Assembly (NCBI GenBank): GCA_963831705.1
Contig: CAWHRE010000010.1
Span: forward strand, 2,046,001-2,110,000
Length of the DNA stretch: 64,000 bases
Direction of reading: 5' to 3'
Source: DASQPR01 sp963831705
Lineage (GTDB): Bacteria > Actinomycetota > Actinomycetes > Mycobacteriales > Micromonosporaceae
Shown here: positions 23,736-32,747 of the stretch, piece by piece
Position numbering within the stretch: the first letter of the stretch is position 1
Layout: each line of letters starts with the position of its first letter
Program-made: the position numbers and the translations under genes
Notes under the pieces: model-generated
What the model saw: only the letters and a program-made list of their open reading frames with translations
What the model was told of the DNA's origin: nothing
Database searches by the model: none

Positions 23736-24338
23736 GTGGAATTCGCTAGCGTCGCCCGCCGACGCCGGATGGTTCGCAACTACGACCCCGACCGGCCGGT
23801 CCCGCCCGAACTGATCGAGAAGCTGCTGGAGTATGCGATCCATGCGCCCTCCGCCGGCTTCTCTCAGGGCTGGGGCTTCCTCGTGCTTACCGAGGACACC
23901 GATCGCGACGCGTTCTGGCAGGCCACGACGTCCGCCGACGAAGCACCGGACAACTGGCTGCGGGGCATGCGGCGGGCACCCGTTTTGATCATCGCGCATG
24001 CGAACAAGGGCATCTACCTCGATCGATATGCCGAGCCGGACAAAGGCTGGTCGGACCGCGACGACCACCGCTGGCCGGTGCCGTACTGGGACATCGACGC
24101 GGGGTTTGCCAGTCTGATGATGATGCTCGGCGCGGTCGACGTCGGGCTGGACACCTGCTTCTTCGGCGTACCCGCAGATCGGCTGGACGACTACCGTACG
24201 GCGTTCGGTGTCCCCGAGTCGTACCGGCCGATCGGTGTCCTTTCGGTTGGCTATCGTGCCCCCGACCTCGCATCTCCATCACTCAAGCGTGGTCGTCGCA
24301 CCGTCGACGAGGTGGTACATCACGGCCGCTGGTCGTGA
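23736..24338 (+). CDS. nitroreductase family protein
   Basis: A 200-residue FMN-dependent nitroreductase-fold protein starting at GTG. RRRRMVRNYDPDRPVPPELI near the N-terminus carries the phosphate-binding Arg residues, APSAGFSQGWGFLVLT the FMN contact, and MMMLGAVDVGLDTCFFGVP and YRPIGVLSVGYRAPD the later conserved helix and strand. The natural substrate (nitro, quinone or flavin compound) cannot be told. A 12-bp hairpin 68 bases downstream probably ends the transcript. Confidence 0.88.
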   Translation: MEFASVARRRRMVRNYDPDRPVPPELIEKLLEYAIHAPSAGFSQGWGFLVLTEDTDRDAFWQATTSADEAPDNWLRGMRRAPVLIIAHANKGIYLDRYAEPDKGWSDRDDHRWPVPYWDIDAGFASLMMMLGAVDVGLDTCFFGVPADRLDDYRTAFGVPESYRPIGVLSVGYRAPDLASPSLKRGRRTVDEVVHHGRWS

Positions 24339-24405
24339 AGTATGCCCCGAACGGCTGCAACCGAAGTGCGGCCGCTACGCGTCTAATGAAGTAGTACTTA
24401 ATGTG

Positions 24406-24442
24406 GGCCGTCGCAGGGCAACTACCGTGACCTGCGACGGCC
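24406..24442 (+). terminator. hairpin after the nitroreductase gene
   Basis: GGCCGTCGCAGG (24406-24417) and its perfect complement CCTGCGACGGCC (24431-24442) form a 12-bp stem with a 13-base loop. It lies between two co-oriented genes, in a 229-base gap with no other supported feature. Confidence 0.65.
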
Positions 24443-24567
24443 TCGGTGCGTCTGCCAGTGCTATCGGCATCACCTCGATCGCGCAGAACGAGCGTTGACT
24501 CGCTAGGCTGGTCCCGCGCGAACACTGTGTGGCGCTGGCATCACCGGCAGCGAGGGGAGCGACCGGC

Positions 24568-24900
24568 GTGATCTTCAAGGCGGTATCGGACGGGCGGCCG
24601 TACCCGGAACACGGGTTGACTCTCAAAGAGTGGTCGCAGATCCCGCCACGGCCGGTCCGGCTCGACCAGATGGTGACCACGAAGCGCGAACTCGCGCTCG
24701 ACCGGCTGCTGGCCGAGGATTCGACGTTCTACGGCGACCTCTTTCCGCACGTCGTGCAGTGGGAGGGCGTGATGTATCTGGAGGACGGCCTGCACCGCGC
24801 GCTCCGGGCCGCCCTGCAGCAGCGGAATACGATCCACGCGCGGGTCCTCGGCCTTCCCCGAGTGGAGCCGGTCGCGACGGCCGCTAACGTGGAGGAATGA
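24568..24900 (+). CDS. conserved actinobacterial protein, ParB-like DGxHR motif
   Basis: A 110-residue protein from GTG 24568 (GGGGAG upstream), starting VIFKAVSDGRPYPEHGLTLK. Conserved-looking segments are WSQIPPRPVRLDQMVTTKRE, LLAEDSTFYGDLFPHVVQW and YLEDGLHRALRAALQQRNTI. DGLHRALRA resembles the DGHHR nucleotide-binding box of ParB/sulfiredoxin-fold proteins, a weak but suggestive likeness. I do not know a named function. Its stop overlaps the acyl-CoA dehydrogenase ATG by four bases (ATGA). Confidence 0.75.
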   Translation: MIFKAVSDGRPYPEHGLTLKEWSQIPPRPVRLDQMVTTKRELALDRLLAEDSTFYGDLFPHVVQWEGVMYLEDGLHRALRAALQQRNTIHARVLGLPRVEPVATAANVEE

Positions 24901-26063
24901 CTCGCGCTCCCCTCGATCTGATCGGCATCGACCTGCTGCACGACGACGAGGAACTCCAGATCCGGTCCGTCGTTCGCAAGCTGGTTGAAGAGCGGGTCAA
25001 ACCCAACATCACCCAGTGGTACGAGGACGGCTACGTACCCGCACGTGATCTTGCGAAGGCGTTCGGTGCGATCGGCCTTCTGGGCATGCACCTGCACGGG
25101 TACGGATGTGCCGGCTCGACCGCTGTCCAATACGGCCTCGCCTGCATGGAGCTCGAAGCCGGCGACTCCGGCCTGCGTTCCCTGGTCAGCGTCCAGGGCT
25201 CCCTCGCCATGTACGCGATCTGGAAGTTCGGTTCCGACGAACAGAAGAACGAGTGGCTGCCACGGATGGCCGCCGGCGACGCGATCGGCTGCTTCGGCCT
25301 GACCGAGCCGGACCACGGCTCCGACCCGGGTTCGATGCGTACGCGTGCCCGCCGCGACGGCGACGACTGGATCCTCCACGGCGGCAAGATGTGGATCACC
25401 AATGCGCCGGTCGCCGATGCCGCCGTGGTCTGGGCGCGGACCGATGCCGGGATCGGCGGCTTCGTCGTGCCGATGGACTCGGCCGGCGTCTCGGTTCGCG
25501 AGGTCACCCACAAGATGTCCCTCCGCGCGTCGGTGACCGGCGAGATCACACTCGACGACGTACGCCTGCCGGGTTCGGCCGCGCTGCCCGAGGCTCGGGG
25601 TCTGCGCGCGCCGCTGTCGTGCCTGACCGAAGCGCGGTTCGGCATCATCTGGGGTGCGCTCGGAGCGGCACGCGACTGTCTGGACACCGCGATCGCGTAC
25701 TCGACGACGCGCGAACAGTTCGGCAAGCCGATCGCCGGCTTCCAGCTGACCCAGGCGAAGCTGGCCGACATGGCCGTCGAGCTGCAGAAGGGCTATCTGC
25801 TGGCGCTGCACCTCGGCCGATCCCGCGACGCCGGCACGCTGACGCCGGAGCAGGTCAGCATCGGGAAGCTCAACAACGTACGTGAGGCCATCGCGATCGC
25901 CCGTCAGTGCCGGACCATCCTCGGCGCGAACGGAATCTCCGGTGAATATCCGGTGATGCGGCATGCCAACAATCTGGAGAGTGTCCTGACATATGAGGGC
26001 ACCTCGGAGGTGCACCAGCTCGTGATCGGACAGCAGTTGACCGGCATCAATGCGTTCTCGTGA
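24897..26063 (+). CDS. acyl-CoA dehydrogenase, glutaryl-CoA dehydrogenase-like
   Basis: A 388-residue FAD enzyme. GCFGLTEPDHGSDPGSMRTR (residues ~142-161) and the C-terminal TYEGTSEVHQLVIGQQLTG, containing the catalytic Glu, are hallmarks of the GcdH branch, as is the R-x-x-F segment TTREQFGKPIAGFQLTQAKL. GcdH oxidises and decarboxylates glutaryl-CoA to crotonyl-CoA in lysine and tryptophan breakdown; exact specificity is inferred. It is translationally coupled to the small gene upstream. Confidence 0.85.
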   Translation: MTRAPLDLIGIDLLHDDEELQIRSVVRKLVEERVKPNITQWYEDGYVPARDLAKAFGAIGLLGMHLHGYGCAGSTAVQYGLACMELEAGDSGLRSLVSVQGSLAMYAIWKFGSDEQKNEWLPRMAAGDAIGCFGLTEPDHGSDPGSMRTRARRDGDDWILHGGKMWITNAPVADAAVVWARTDAGIGGFVVPMDSAGVSVREVTHKMSLRASVTGEITLDDVRLPGSAALPEARGLRAPLSCLTEARFGIIWGALGAARDCLDTAIAYSTTREQFGKPIAGFQLTQAKLADMAVELQKGYLLALHLGRSRDAGTLTPEQVSIGKLNNVREAIAIARQCRTILGANGISGEYPVMRHANNLESVLTYEGTSEVHQLVIGQQLTGINAFS

Positions 26064-26097
26064 TGCCAATGTCATACGCAGCCGATAACGTTGCGGT

Positions 26098-26898
26098 ATG
26101 TCGAACGAACTGCCTCCAACGCAACAGCTGAGGACTGAGCAACAGCTGAGCACTGAGTCGTCGCCGTCGCCCGAGATCGAGTCGGCGACCGGCTGGCCGG
26201 AGGACTCCAAGCCCGCCGCGCCCAAGCGTCCCGGTTTTGTATCGCGGCGGTTGTCGCGGTGGTCCGGGCGTGCGTTCTGGCTGGCGTCCATTGTGGGCGT
26301 CATCGTCGTGCTGTTGCTCGCGACCACGCTGTTCGGCAAGTGGCCGCACATCGGCAACCCGTTCAAGTCGCAGACCACCGACCGCAGCGGCCCGGTCTTG
26401 CTCGTCTCGATCCAAGATCTGGCCCGGTTCGAGGCGGCCAGCGGCAACTTCCAGGTGATCGTCGACATTCAGCAGGACCACAAGTTCATTCCGGACATCT
26501 TGCTGAGTGATCGGTCGCTGTTCGTGGCGAACGGCTCCGTCGACGCGTACGTCGACTTCAGCAACGTCGGCCCGACCGACGTGATCGCTTCGGCCGATCG
26601 CAAGACCGTGACGATCAACCTGCCGGCGCCGCAACTCGCTCCGGCGACGATCGACAACAGCCGCAGTTACGTCTATGCGGAGCAGACCGGCATCATCAAC
26701 AAGGTCGGCAACCTGTTCAACAACGACGCAAACAAGGAACAAGAGCTTTACCTGTACGCCGAGCAGAAGATTTCGGCAGCGGCCGTCGACAGTCAGCTAG
26801 CCGCCCGAGCAGCGACGAATACCAGGGCGATGCTTCAGGAGTTATTGCGCTCATTGGGCTTCACGACTGTCACGATCAATTTTGCCCCTGCGGGATAG
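26098..26898 (+). CDS. DUF4230 membrane-anchored protein
   Basis: A 266-residue protein. Residues 1-55 are a polar cytoplasmic leader, ~60-80 a single membrane helix (WLASIVGVIVVLLLATTLFG), and ~95-266 an extracellular DUF4230 domain (LLVSIQDLARFEAASGNFQV, VIASADRKTVTINLPAPQLA, SRSYVYAEQTGIINKVG, then a long helix). The domain is common in bacteria but its function is unknown. An 8-bp-stem hairpin follows its stop. Confidence 0.82.
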   Translation: MSNELPPTQQLRTEQQLSTESSPSPEIESATGWPEDSKPAAPKRPGFVSRRLSRWSGRAFWLASIVGVIVVLLLATTLFGKWPHIGNPFKSQTTDRSGPVLLVSIQDLARFEAASGNFQVIVDIQQDHKFIPDILLSDRSLFVANGSVDAYVDFSNVGPTDVIASADRKTVTINLPAPQLAPATIDNSRSYVYAEQTGIINKVGNLFNNDANKEQELYLYAEQKISAAAVDSQLAARAATNTRAMLQELLRSLGFTTVTINFAPAG

Positions 26899-26913
26899 TT
26901 CGGGCAGCAAGCG

Positions 26914-26946
26914 AGCGGCCGGGTGGATTCGATCCGCTCGGCCGCT
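26914..26946 (+). terminator. hairpin after the DUF4230 gene
   Basis: AGCGGCCG (26914-26921) pairs with CGGCCGCT (26939-26946), with further imperfect pairing inside, followed by TGTTCGTATTT. It lies 16 bases past the stop. Confidence 0.6.
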
Positions 26947-27039
26947 TGTTCGTATTTACGACTCGTCGTTATGATCTCCCGCGGCATCAGTGCGTTCGCG
27001 CATTGAGCCAATGGAATTTAAACGACGAAACGGGGAGAA

Positions 27040-29913
27040 ATGCGTCGTTCAAAGCTATTGCGCGGCATCGTCGGCCTGGCTGTGGTGGCCGGATCCGGTG
27101 TGGCAATTCTGACCGGCTCGGCCGGTGCGACCACGCCCAACACGCTGTATGTCAACAATGCAGCCGGATGCAGCGATGCGGCCTCGGGCACGGCGGCAAT
27201 TCCGTATTGCACGATTCAAGCCGCCGCGAACGTCGTAATGCCCGGTCAGACGGTGCAGATCACGGCGGACCCGGCGGGACCTGTGCAATCGTACGGGCGG
27301 TTCAAGCTGACGCGATCGGGGACCGCGGCGGAGCCAATCACATTCGTTGGCGTCGATGCGAGTCCGCTGGACACGCGGAAGGTAGACGTCCTCGCTGAGT
27401 TCGTGGTGGACGACTCGATAGCGGGTGTGGAGCTTTCCGGCGTACACGACGTCAAGCTATCGAATATCTTCAGCCAGTATTGGGGGCAGCAGAACGGCTT
27501 CGCGATCGTCGGATCGGACCACATCACGCTGGACTCCGACAGCGCCCAACAGGCGGGCGGCACGGTCAGCACGCCGCCGGCGAGCGTTCTCATCGACGGA
27601 ACGTCCTCGTACGTGACCGTCTCGCGCACCCAGGTCACGCAGAGCTTCGGCTACGACCTGCGGGTCGAGTCCGGCGCGCACGACATCACCCTGACGACGA
27701 ACGACTTGACCGGTGCCCGGTCCGGAGCTATCTCGGTCAGTGGCGCCGCGCGGGTCGCGATCACGAGCAACACGATGATGGCATCGTGCGGCGGCGCGAT
27801 CGCCGTGGACGGTGGCACGTCCGCGACGATCGAGAACAACGTCATGGAAATCCAGAGCTGCGCCGCCGCACCGACGTCGGCAGCGGGCATCCAGGTGTTG
27901 GCCGACGCGACCGCGACCAGCGATTACAACTCGGTGTACGCGGTCGCGACGGCTTCAGAGTATGTCTGGGGGACGACTCGGTACGCGACCGCTGCCGCGC
28001 TCGACGCCGCTACCGGCCAGGGCGCGCACGACATCGACCAGACGAAGTTCTTTCTCGGCATACCGGCGGAAGGCTCACCGCTGATCGACTCCGCCGACAT
28101 GTCCGCACCCGGCGAGTTGACTACCGATATAAACGGGCGAGTACGTGCCGATGATCCGCGGTCGGCAAACAGCGGCACCGGATCGAGTATCGCCGACCGG
28201 GGAGCGCTGGAACGCCCCGATGGCATCACGACGACGGCGACCGCCACGCCATTGATCGGAGTCGCACCGCTGAGCTCGACGCTGGCGATCGGCGCCTTTA
28301 CATCGAGCTGGTCCGAGCCGCTGACCGCTACCGTCAACTTCGGCGACGGATCCGATCCGGTCACTGCCGTCGCCAACTCCTCGATTCCCCACGTCTACAC
28401 GCTGCCAGGCATCTACTACGAGAAGACCACGATCGCCGACACTTCCGGGGTGACGGTGTCCTACTACCAAACCATTTCAGCGGGTACGACGACGCCGCCG
28501 GCCGCGAACCTCACCGTTGGGCCGTTCGTGTACACGGCGAATGGCACCGACGACAACGTGATGGGCGGCAGCGTGACGTTCGGGCTGCCTCTCGGTCCGA
28601 ACGGTTGGGAACTGTCCAGCCGGACGATCGACTTCGGCGATGGCTCGAGCATGGGCCTGGCCACGACGCAGACGTCGTGGGGCCACGAGTACCCGGCGGC
28701 GGGCGTCTACACGGTCAAGCTGACCGACGTCGATCTGCTCGGCCGCACCACGACTTCGACCGTCAAAGCGGTCGTCGGTGACGATTACGGGGTGGCGTGG
28801 AACTGGCCGATCCGTGACTACGACAGCCGCCAGGTCGGCAAGAAGGTACCGGCGCACGGCGTTCTCACGTTGTCGCTGGGCGACTTGAACGACACATTCT
28901 CGAACGTGGATGCGCTTCAGCTGAACGTTACGGTCACCGATGCGAAGAACTCCGGATATCTGACCGTCTACCCGTCCGGGGCGATCCCGAACGCATCGAC
29001 GCTGAATTTCGCAGCGGGCCAGACGGTCGCGAACGGCGTACGGGCGATGGCGAACTCCGATGGCGACGTCTCGTTCTACAACGGCAGCGCCGGTCCGATC
29101 GATCTGATCATCGACACGTTCGGACAGGACTCCCGCAACGACGGCGCGGGTACGTACGTGGCGGTGAACCCGGCCCGCGTGCTCGACACACGCGACGGAA
29201 CCGGCGTCACGGCCGGAAAGATCGCTGGACACGGCTCGGTCACCGTCACGATCGGCGGCACTCACACGGTGCCGAACAACGCGGCCGACGCGGTGGTGAA
29301 CATCGCGACGACGGACACCACATCCGGCGGCTACCTGATCGCGTACGGGCACGGGCAGCCGATGCCGTCCACCTCGACGTCGAACTGGGCGAAGGGCAGC
29401 ACGGTATCGAACCTGGCCGTGGTTCCGATGAGCGACGGCAAGATCGTGCTGTACAACGCCGGCCCGGGCGCGGTCGACTTCGTCGTCGATCTCGTGGGCT
29501 ACTACAACCTTTACGGCGACGCGTCGATGTACGTCCCGCTGTCTCCGTACCGGTTGCTGGACACCCGTCACGGCACCGGTACCGGCGGCAAGGTCGCCAA
29601 GATCGCTGCCGGGGCAACGCTGAAGCTGCAGGTGACCGGCGCGGATGGGGTGGTGGCCGCCGGTACGAAGGCCGCGATGCTGAACCTGACCGCGACCGAC
29701 GCGACCGCCGGTGGATGGCTCGTCGTCTATCCGGACGGCACCACCCAGCCGTCGGCCTCGGCGCTGAACTACGTGTCCGGCCAGAGCGTCGCGAACATGT
29801 CGATCATGCAGGTCGGGTCCGATGGTGCGATCGACATCTTCAACGGCGGAAACCAGGCGGTCGACGTGATCGTCGACATGAACGGGACGTTCTTTACGTA
29901 CCCGGCGAGCTGA
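27040..29913 (+). CDS. large secreted beta-helix / PKD / LDTR-repeat surface protein
   Basis: A 957-residue exported protein. Residues 1-30 are a Sec signal (RRSK then LLRGIVGLAVVAGSGVAIL, cleavage near SAGA). Residues ~33-385 look like a right-handed parallel beta-helix, with repeated short strands and turn Asn/Asp (SDHITLDSDSA, ARVAITSNTMM, TSATIENNVME). Two PKD-like domains follow (VNFGDGSDPVTAV near 435; TIDFGDGSSMGLA near 530). From ~600 to the end are three ~120-residue modules with the NPARVLDTRDGTG and SPYRLLDTRHGTG signatures and closing VDVIVDMNG-type strands, a repeat seen in actinobacterial surface proteins. It has no sortase motif. It is probably an adhesin or glycan-binding protein; no catalytic residues are recognised. 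Confidence 0.88.
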   Translation: MRRSKLLRGIVGLAVVAGSGVAILTGSAGATTPNTLYVNNAAGCSDAASGTAAIPYCTIQAAANVVMPGQTVQITADPAGPVQSYGRFKLTRSGTAAEPITFVGVDASPLDTRKVDVLAEFVVDDSIAGVELSGVHDVKLSNIFSQYWGQQNGFAIVGSDHITLDSDSAQQAGGTVSTPPASVLIDGTSSYVTVSRTQVTQSFGYDLRVESGAHDITLTTNDLTGARSGAISVSGAARVAITSNTMMASCGGAIAVDGGTSATIENNVMEIQSCAAAPTSAAGIQVLADATATSDYNSVYAVATASEYVWGTTRYATAAALDAATGQGAHDIDQTKFFLGIPAEGSPLIDSADMSAPGELTTDINGRVRADDPRSANSGTGSSIADRGALERPDGITTTATATPLIGVAPLSSTLAIGAFTSSWSEPLTATVNFGDGSDPVTAVANSSIPHVYTLPGIYYEKTTIADTSGVTVSYYQTISAGTTTPPAANLTVGPFVYTANGTDDNVMGGSVTFGLPLGPNGWELSSRTIDFGDGSSMGLATTQTSWGHEYPAAGVYTVKLTDVDLLGRTTTSTVKAVVGDDYGVAWNWPIRDYDSRQVGKKVPAHGVLTLSLGDLNDTFSNVDALQLNVTVTDAKNSGYLTVYPSGAIPNASTLNFAAGQTVANGVRAMANSDGDVSFYNGSAGPIDLIIDTFGQDSRNDGAGTYVAVNPARVLDTRDGTGVTAGKIAGHGSVTVTIGGTHTVPNNAADAVVNIATTDTTSGGYLIAYGHGQPMPSTSTSNWAKGSTVSNLAVVPMSDGKIVLYNAGPGAVDFVVDLVGYYNLYGDASMYVPLSPYRLLDTRHGTGTGGKVAKIAAGATLKLQVTGADGVVAAGTKAAMLNLTATDATAGGWLVVYPDGTTQPSASALNYVSGQSVANMSIMQVGSDGAIDIFNGGNQAVDVIVDMNGTFFTYPAS

Positions 29914-29918
29914 CAACT

Positions 29919-29968
29919 CCGGTGCGCCTCCGCTGCCGAACGACCGTTCAGGCAGCGGGGCGCACCGG
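29919..29968 (+). terminator. long hairpin after the secreted protein gene
   Basis: CCGGTGCGCCTCCGCTGCC (29919-29937) pairs with GGCAGCGGGGCGCACCGG (29951-29968) with a single bulged base, loop 13. It starts six bases past the stop, and no U-tract is present. Confidence 0.75.
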
Positions 29969-30030
29969 GATAGGCTTGCGGACAGCGCGGTCACAACGAT
30001 GTGGGCTGCGGAGTTCGGGGAGATGTCGGC

Positions 30031-31389
30031 GTGATCAGTACGTTCGATCTGTTCAAGATCGGGATCGGACCGTCGAGTTCGCATACGGTCGGTCCGATGC
30101 GGGCGGCACACACGTTCGCGACCGGGCTCCAAGCCGACGGAATGTTGCCCAAGGTCACAAAGATTTCCGCCGAGCTGTACGGGTCGCTCGGTGCCACCGG
30201 CCACGGTCACGGCTCCGATCGGGCAGTGCTGCTCGGGCTGGCCGGCGAGGATCCGGAGACGGTCGACGTCGACACGATCACCGAGCGGGTTGCTGCGATG
30301 AAACGCGACGGACGGCTGAGCGTACTCGGATCGCATGATGTTGAATTTGATCTTGTCTTGCACCGTCGACGGTCGTTGCCGTTCCATCCCAACGGAATGA
30401 TGTTCACCGCGTTCGACGGTGCCGGCCAAGAAATCAGGCAGCGGACGTTCTATTCGGTCGGCGGCGGGTTCGTGGTCGACGAGACCGCGACCGGTGCCGA
30501 CCGCATCAAGCTCGACGAGACGCCGGTGAAATATCCGTTCCGTACCGGTGCCGAGCTGCTCGCCCACGCGGAGGCGAATGACCTGAAGATCTCCGAGGTC
30601 ATGCTCGCGAACGAGCTCTCATGGCGTTCAGAGTCCGAAATCCGCGACGGGTTGGCGGAAATTTGGCGCGTCATGCAGGAATGCGTCGACAAGGGATGCG
30701 CGACCGGCGGCGTGCTGCCCGGCGGCCTCAAGGTCCGAAGGAGAGCCGGAGAGCTTCGGCGCACGTTGGAATCGGAGCATTTCGGCACCGACCCACTCAA
30801 GGTGATGGACTGGGTGACCTTGTTCGCGCTCGCGGTGAACGAGGAGAACGCGAGCGGTGGTCGCGTGGTGACCGCGCCGACGAACGGCGCCGCCGGCATC
30901 ATCCCGGCGGTATTGCTGTACTACGTACGATTCGTGCCCGGCGCGACGCTCGACGGCGTTGTCAGGTTCCTGTTGACGGCGGCCGCGGTCGGTGTGCTGT
31001 TCAAGGAGAACGCGTCGATCTCCGGTGCCGAGGTCGGTTGCCAGGGCGAGGTCGGCTCGGCTTGCTCGATGGCGGCGGCCGGGTTGACCGAGGTGCTTGG
31101 CGGCACGCCGCGTCAGGTGGAGAACGCGGCCGAGATCGGGATGGAGCACAACCTGGGCTTGACCTGCGACCCGGTCGGCGGCCTGGTGCAGATCCCATGC
31201 ATCGAGCGCAACGCGGTCGCATCGATCAAGGCGATCACCGCGGCTCGGCTCGCGATGCGCGGCGACGGTGAGCATTTCGTGTCGCTCGACAAGGTCATCA
31301 AGACCATGCGCGAGACGGGCGCCGACATGAAGATCAAGTATAAGGAGACCTCGCGTGGCGGACTCGCCGTGAACGTCATCGAGTGCTGA
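30031..31389 (+). CDS. sdaA: L-serine ammonia-lyase, iron-sulfur type
   Basis: A 452-residue fused (alpha plus beta) serine deaminase. It opens ISTFDLFKIGIGPSSSHTVG, the beta-domain signature, and contains the cluster-binding Cys segments SGAEVGCQGEVGSACSMAAA and GLTCDPVGGLVQIPCIERNA. It converts L-serine to pyruvate and ammonia. GTG 30031 is preferred, with GGGGAGA upstream; the longer frame adds ten residues. It is monocistronic as far as can be seen. Confidence 0.94.
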   Translation: MISTFDLFKIGIGPSSSHTVGPMRAAHTFATGLQADGMLPKVTKISAELYGSLGATGHGHGSDRAVLLGLAGEDPETVDVDTITERVAAMKRDGRLSVLGSHDVEFDLVLHRRRSLPFHPNGMMFTAFDGAGQEIRQRTFYSVGGGFVVDETATGADRIKLDETPVKYPFRTGAELLAHAEANDLKISEVMLANELSWRSESEIRDGLAEIWRVMQECVDKGCATGGVLPGGLKVRRRAGELRRTLESEHFGTDPLKVMDWVTLFALAVNEENASGGRVVTAPTNGAAGIIPAVLLYYVRFVPGATLDGVVRFLLTAAAVGVLFKENASISGAEVGCQGEVGSACSMAAAGLTEVLGGTPRQVENAAEIGMEHNLGLTCDPVGGLVQIPCIERNAVASIKAITAARLAMRGDGEHFVSLDKVIKTMRETGADMKIKYKETSRGGLAVNVIEC

Positions 31390-31407
31390 TGTCGTTGACC
31401 GGCGAGC

Positions 31408-31545
31408 ATGAAGCTGGACGAGCCACTGTTCATCCAGGCGGCGGCGGAGGGCATCGGCGTTTACTTCTCGTCCGGCGACGCCGGTGACGAGGTCGCGATC
31501 GGCAATACGACGTCGGCGCAGCCGGACTTCCCGGCCTCGCTGACC
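31408..31545 (+). pseudogene. sedolisin (peptidase S53) relic
   Basis: About 45 codons still read like the S53 serine-carboxyl peptidase region around the oxyanion-hole Asp: DEPLFIQAAAEGIGVYFSSG followed by DAGDEV and, after a degenerate stretch, QPDFPAS. Similarity stops abruptly after that, where the family motif leading to AVGGT is replaced by unrelated sequence, and nothing of the propeptide, catalytic Glu/Asp or SGTS Ser region is present nearby. Hence a decayed fragment. The frame stays open to 31659 but overlaps the next gene. Confidence 0.6.
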
Positions 31546-31612
31546 GGCAGTTCGCGCGTTCGAGACGAAATTGGGACTGCGACATGTCGGCGCACCTCGG
31601 TAGCATCGCGGC

Positions 31613-32680
31613 GTGGTTACGACTGTGGAAACAACGGGTATCGACGAGGCAATCGTTGATGGGCCGGGCGATGTCGTTCGTCGCTCACGTCGGGCCGCCG
31701 CCGTTCGCGCCGTCACTCGGCGAGTCCGCCCGGAGGAGTGCCTCTTCGGCCTGTTCGCGACCGCACTCGTCGTGCTGGTGCTGGTCACCGGGCAGTTTGG
31801 AATCGTCGACCACCGCCTGCTGCGCGGCCTGCGCTTTGTCGCGATCATCCTCGGCGTATCGCTGCTGATCTTCCTGCGCGGCTACTTCCGCGCCCGGACC
31901 GTGACGACCCGCCGCGATCGGCTACGCGAAGGCACGCGCCTGGCCTGGATCACCACCCGGGAATTCGGGCCGCTGTTCATGTGCCTCGCGTTCTACGAGG
32001 CGCTGCACGACCTCACGCCGGTACTCCGCGTGCACACCTACGACCACTTCCTGGTCGCCTCGGACCACTTCTTCCTGCACGTCGACGTCGGCATGTGGCT
32101 GGACACGCACATCGGCTCGATCGGCATGACGCACGTGATGACCGCGTGCTACCTCAGTTACGCGTTCGCGTCGCCGATCTACGCCGGCGTGCAGTACCTG
32201 CGCGGCCGCTATCGGGAGTTCCACGATTTCGCGCTCGCGATCACGGTCACCGCGTTGCTCGGATTCATCGGCTACCTGACGTTCCCGGCCGTCGGGCCCT
32301 ACATCTTCCAGCACGACGTCTACTCGCAACCGCTGATCGGCTGGGGTCACGGCGGCATTCTCGACATCATCTCGCGGATGAAGGGGCAGGCCCGGGACGC
32401 GTTCCCGAGCCTGCACACGGCGATGACGACGGTCGTACTCGGGATGATGTGGCGCGACGCTCGCCGGCTGTTCTGGCTGTACCTGCCGGTGGCGCTCGGC
32501 CTTTATCTCTCCACGATGTACCTGCGAGTGCACTACGCCACGGACGTTGCCGCCGGGTTCGTGGTCGGTGGGATCGCGCTGTTCGTCGCTCCGAAGATTA
32601 ACAAATGGTGGTACGAACAGCGGGCCACCGTCGTCGCCGATGAACTTCTGGGGATTCCTCAGCAGCGCGCGGGAATCTGA
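31613..32680 (+). CDS. PAP2 superfamily membrane protein
   Basis: A 355-residue integral membrane protein with about six helices. The PAP2 phosphatase/transferase motifs are a Lys/Arg-rich first box around GQARDA, the PSLHTAMTT box (~residue 267) and HYATDVAAG with the last His and Asp (~309). This branch (LTFPAVGPYIFQHD) resembles inositol-phosphoryl transferases such as AUR1-type proteins, so phospholipid headgroup exchange is possible. The first ~40 residues are a basic cytoplasmic leader. It starts at GTG 31613, immediately after the sedolisin relic. Confidence 0.85.
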   Translation: MVTTVETTGIDEAIVDGPGDVVRRSRRAAAVRAVTRRVRPEECLFGLFATALVVLVLVTGQFGIVDHRLLRGLRFVAIILGVSLLIFLRGYFRARTVTTRRDRLREGTRLAWITTREFGPLFMCLAFYEALHDLTPVLRVHTYDHFLVASDHFFLHVDVGMWLDTHIGSIGMTHVMTACYLSYAFASPIYAGVQYLRGRYREFHDFALAITVTALLGFIGYLTFPAVGPYIFQHDVYSQPLIGWGHGGILDIISRMKGQARDAFPSLHTAMTTVVLGMMWRDARRLFWLYLPVALGLYLSTMYLRVHYATDVAAGFVVGGIALFVAPKINKWWYEQRATVVADELLGIPQQRAGI

Positions 32681-32747
32681 CGGAGATTTGCGCCGTTTGG
32701 TGGGTTAAGGACTTGCCGTAGTCGTCCGGAAGAAGCAGGATTCCCTG

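Noticed and set aside
24729..26468. 579-residue minus-strand frame opposite the acyl-CoA dehydrogenase
   Set aside because: Antisense shadow; the plus-strand protein has catalytic motifs and the minus frame has none.
28477..30567. 696-residue minus-strand frame under the secreted protein and sdaA
   Set aside because: It crosses two recognised plus-strand genes and reads like a mirror of their codon bias; no domain or ribosome binding site.
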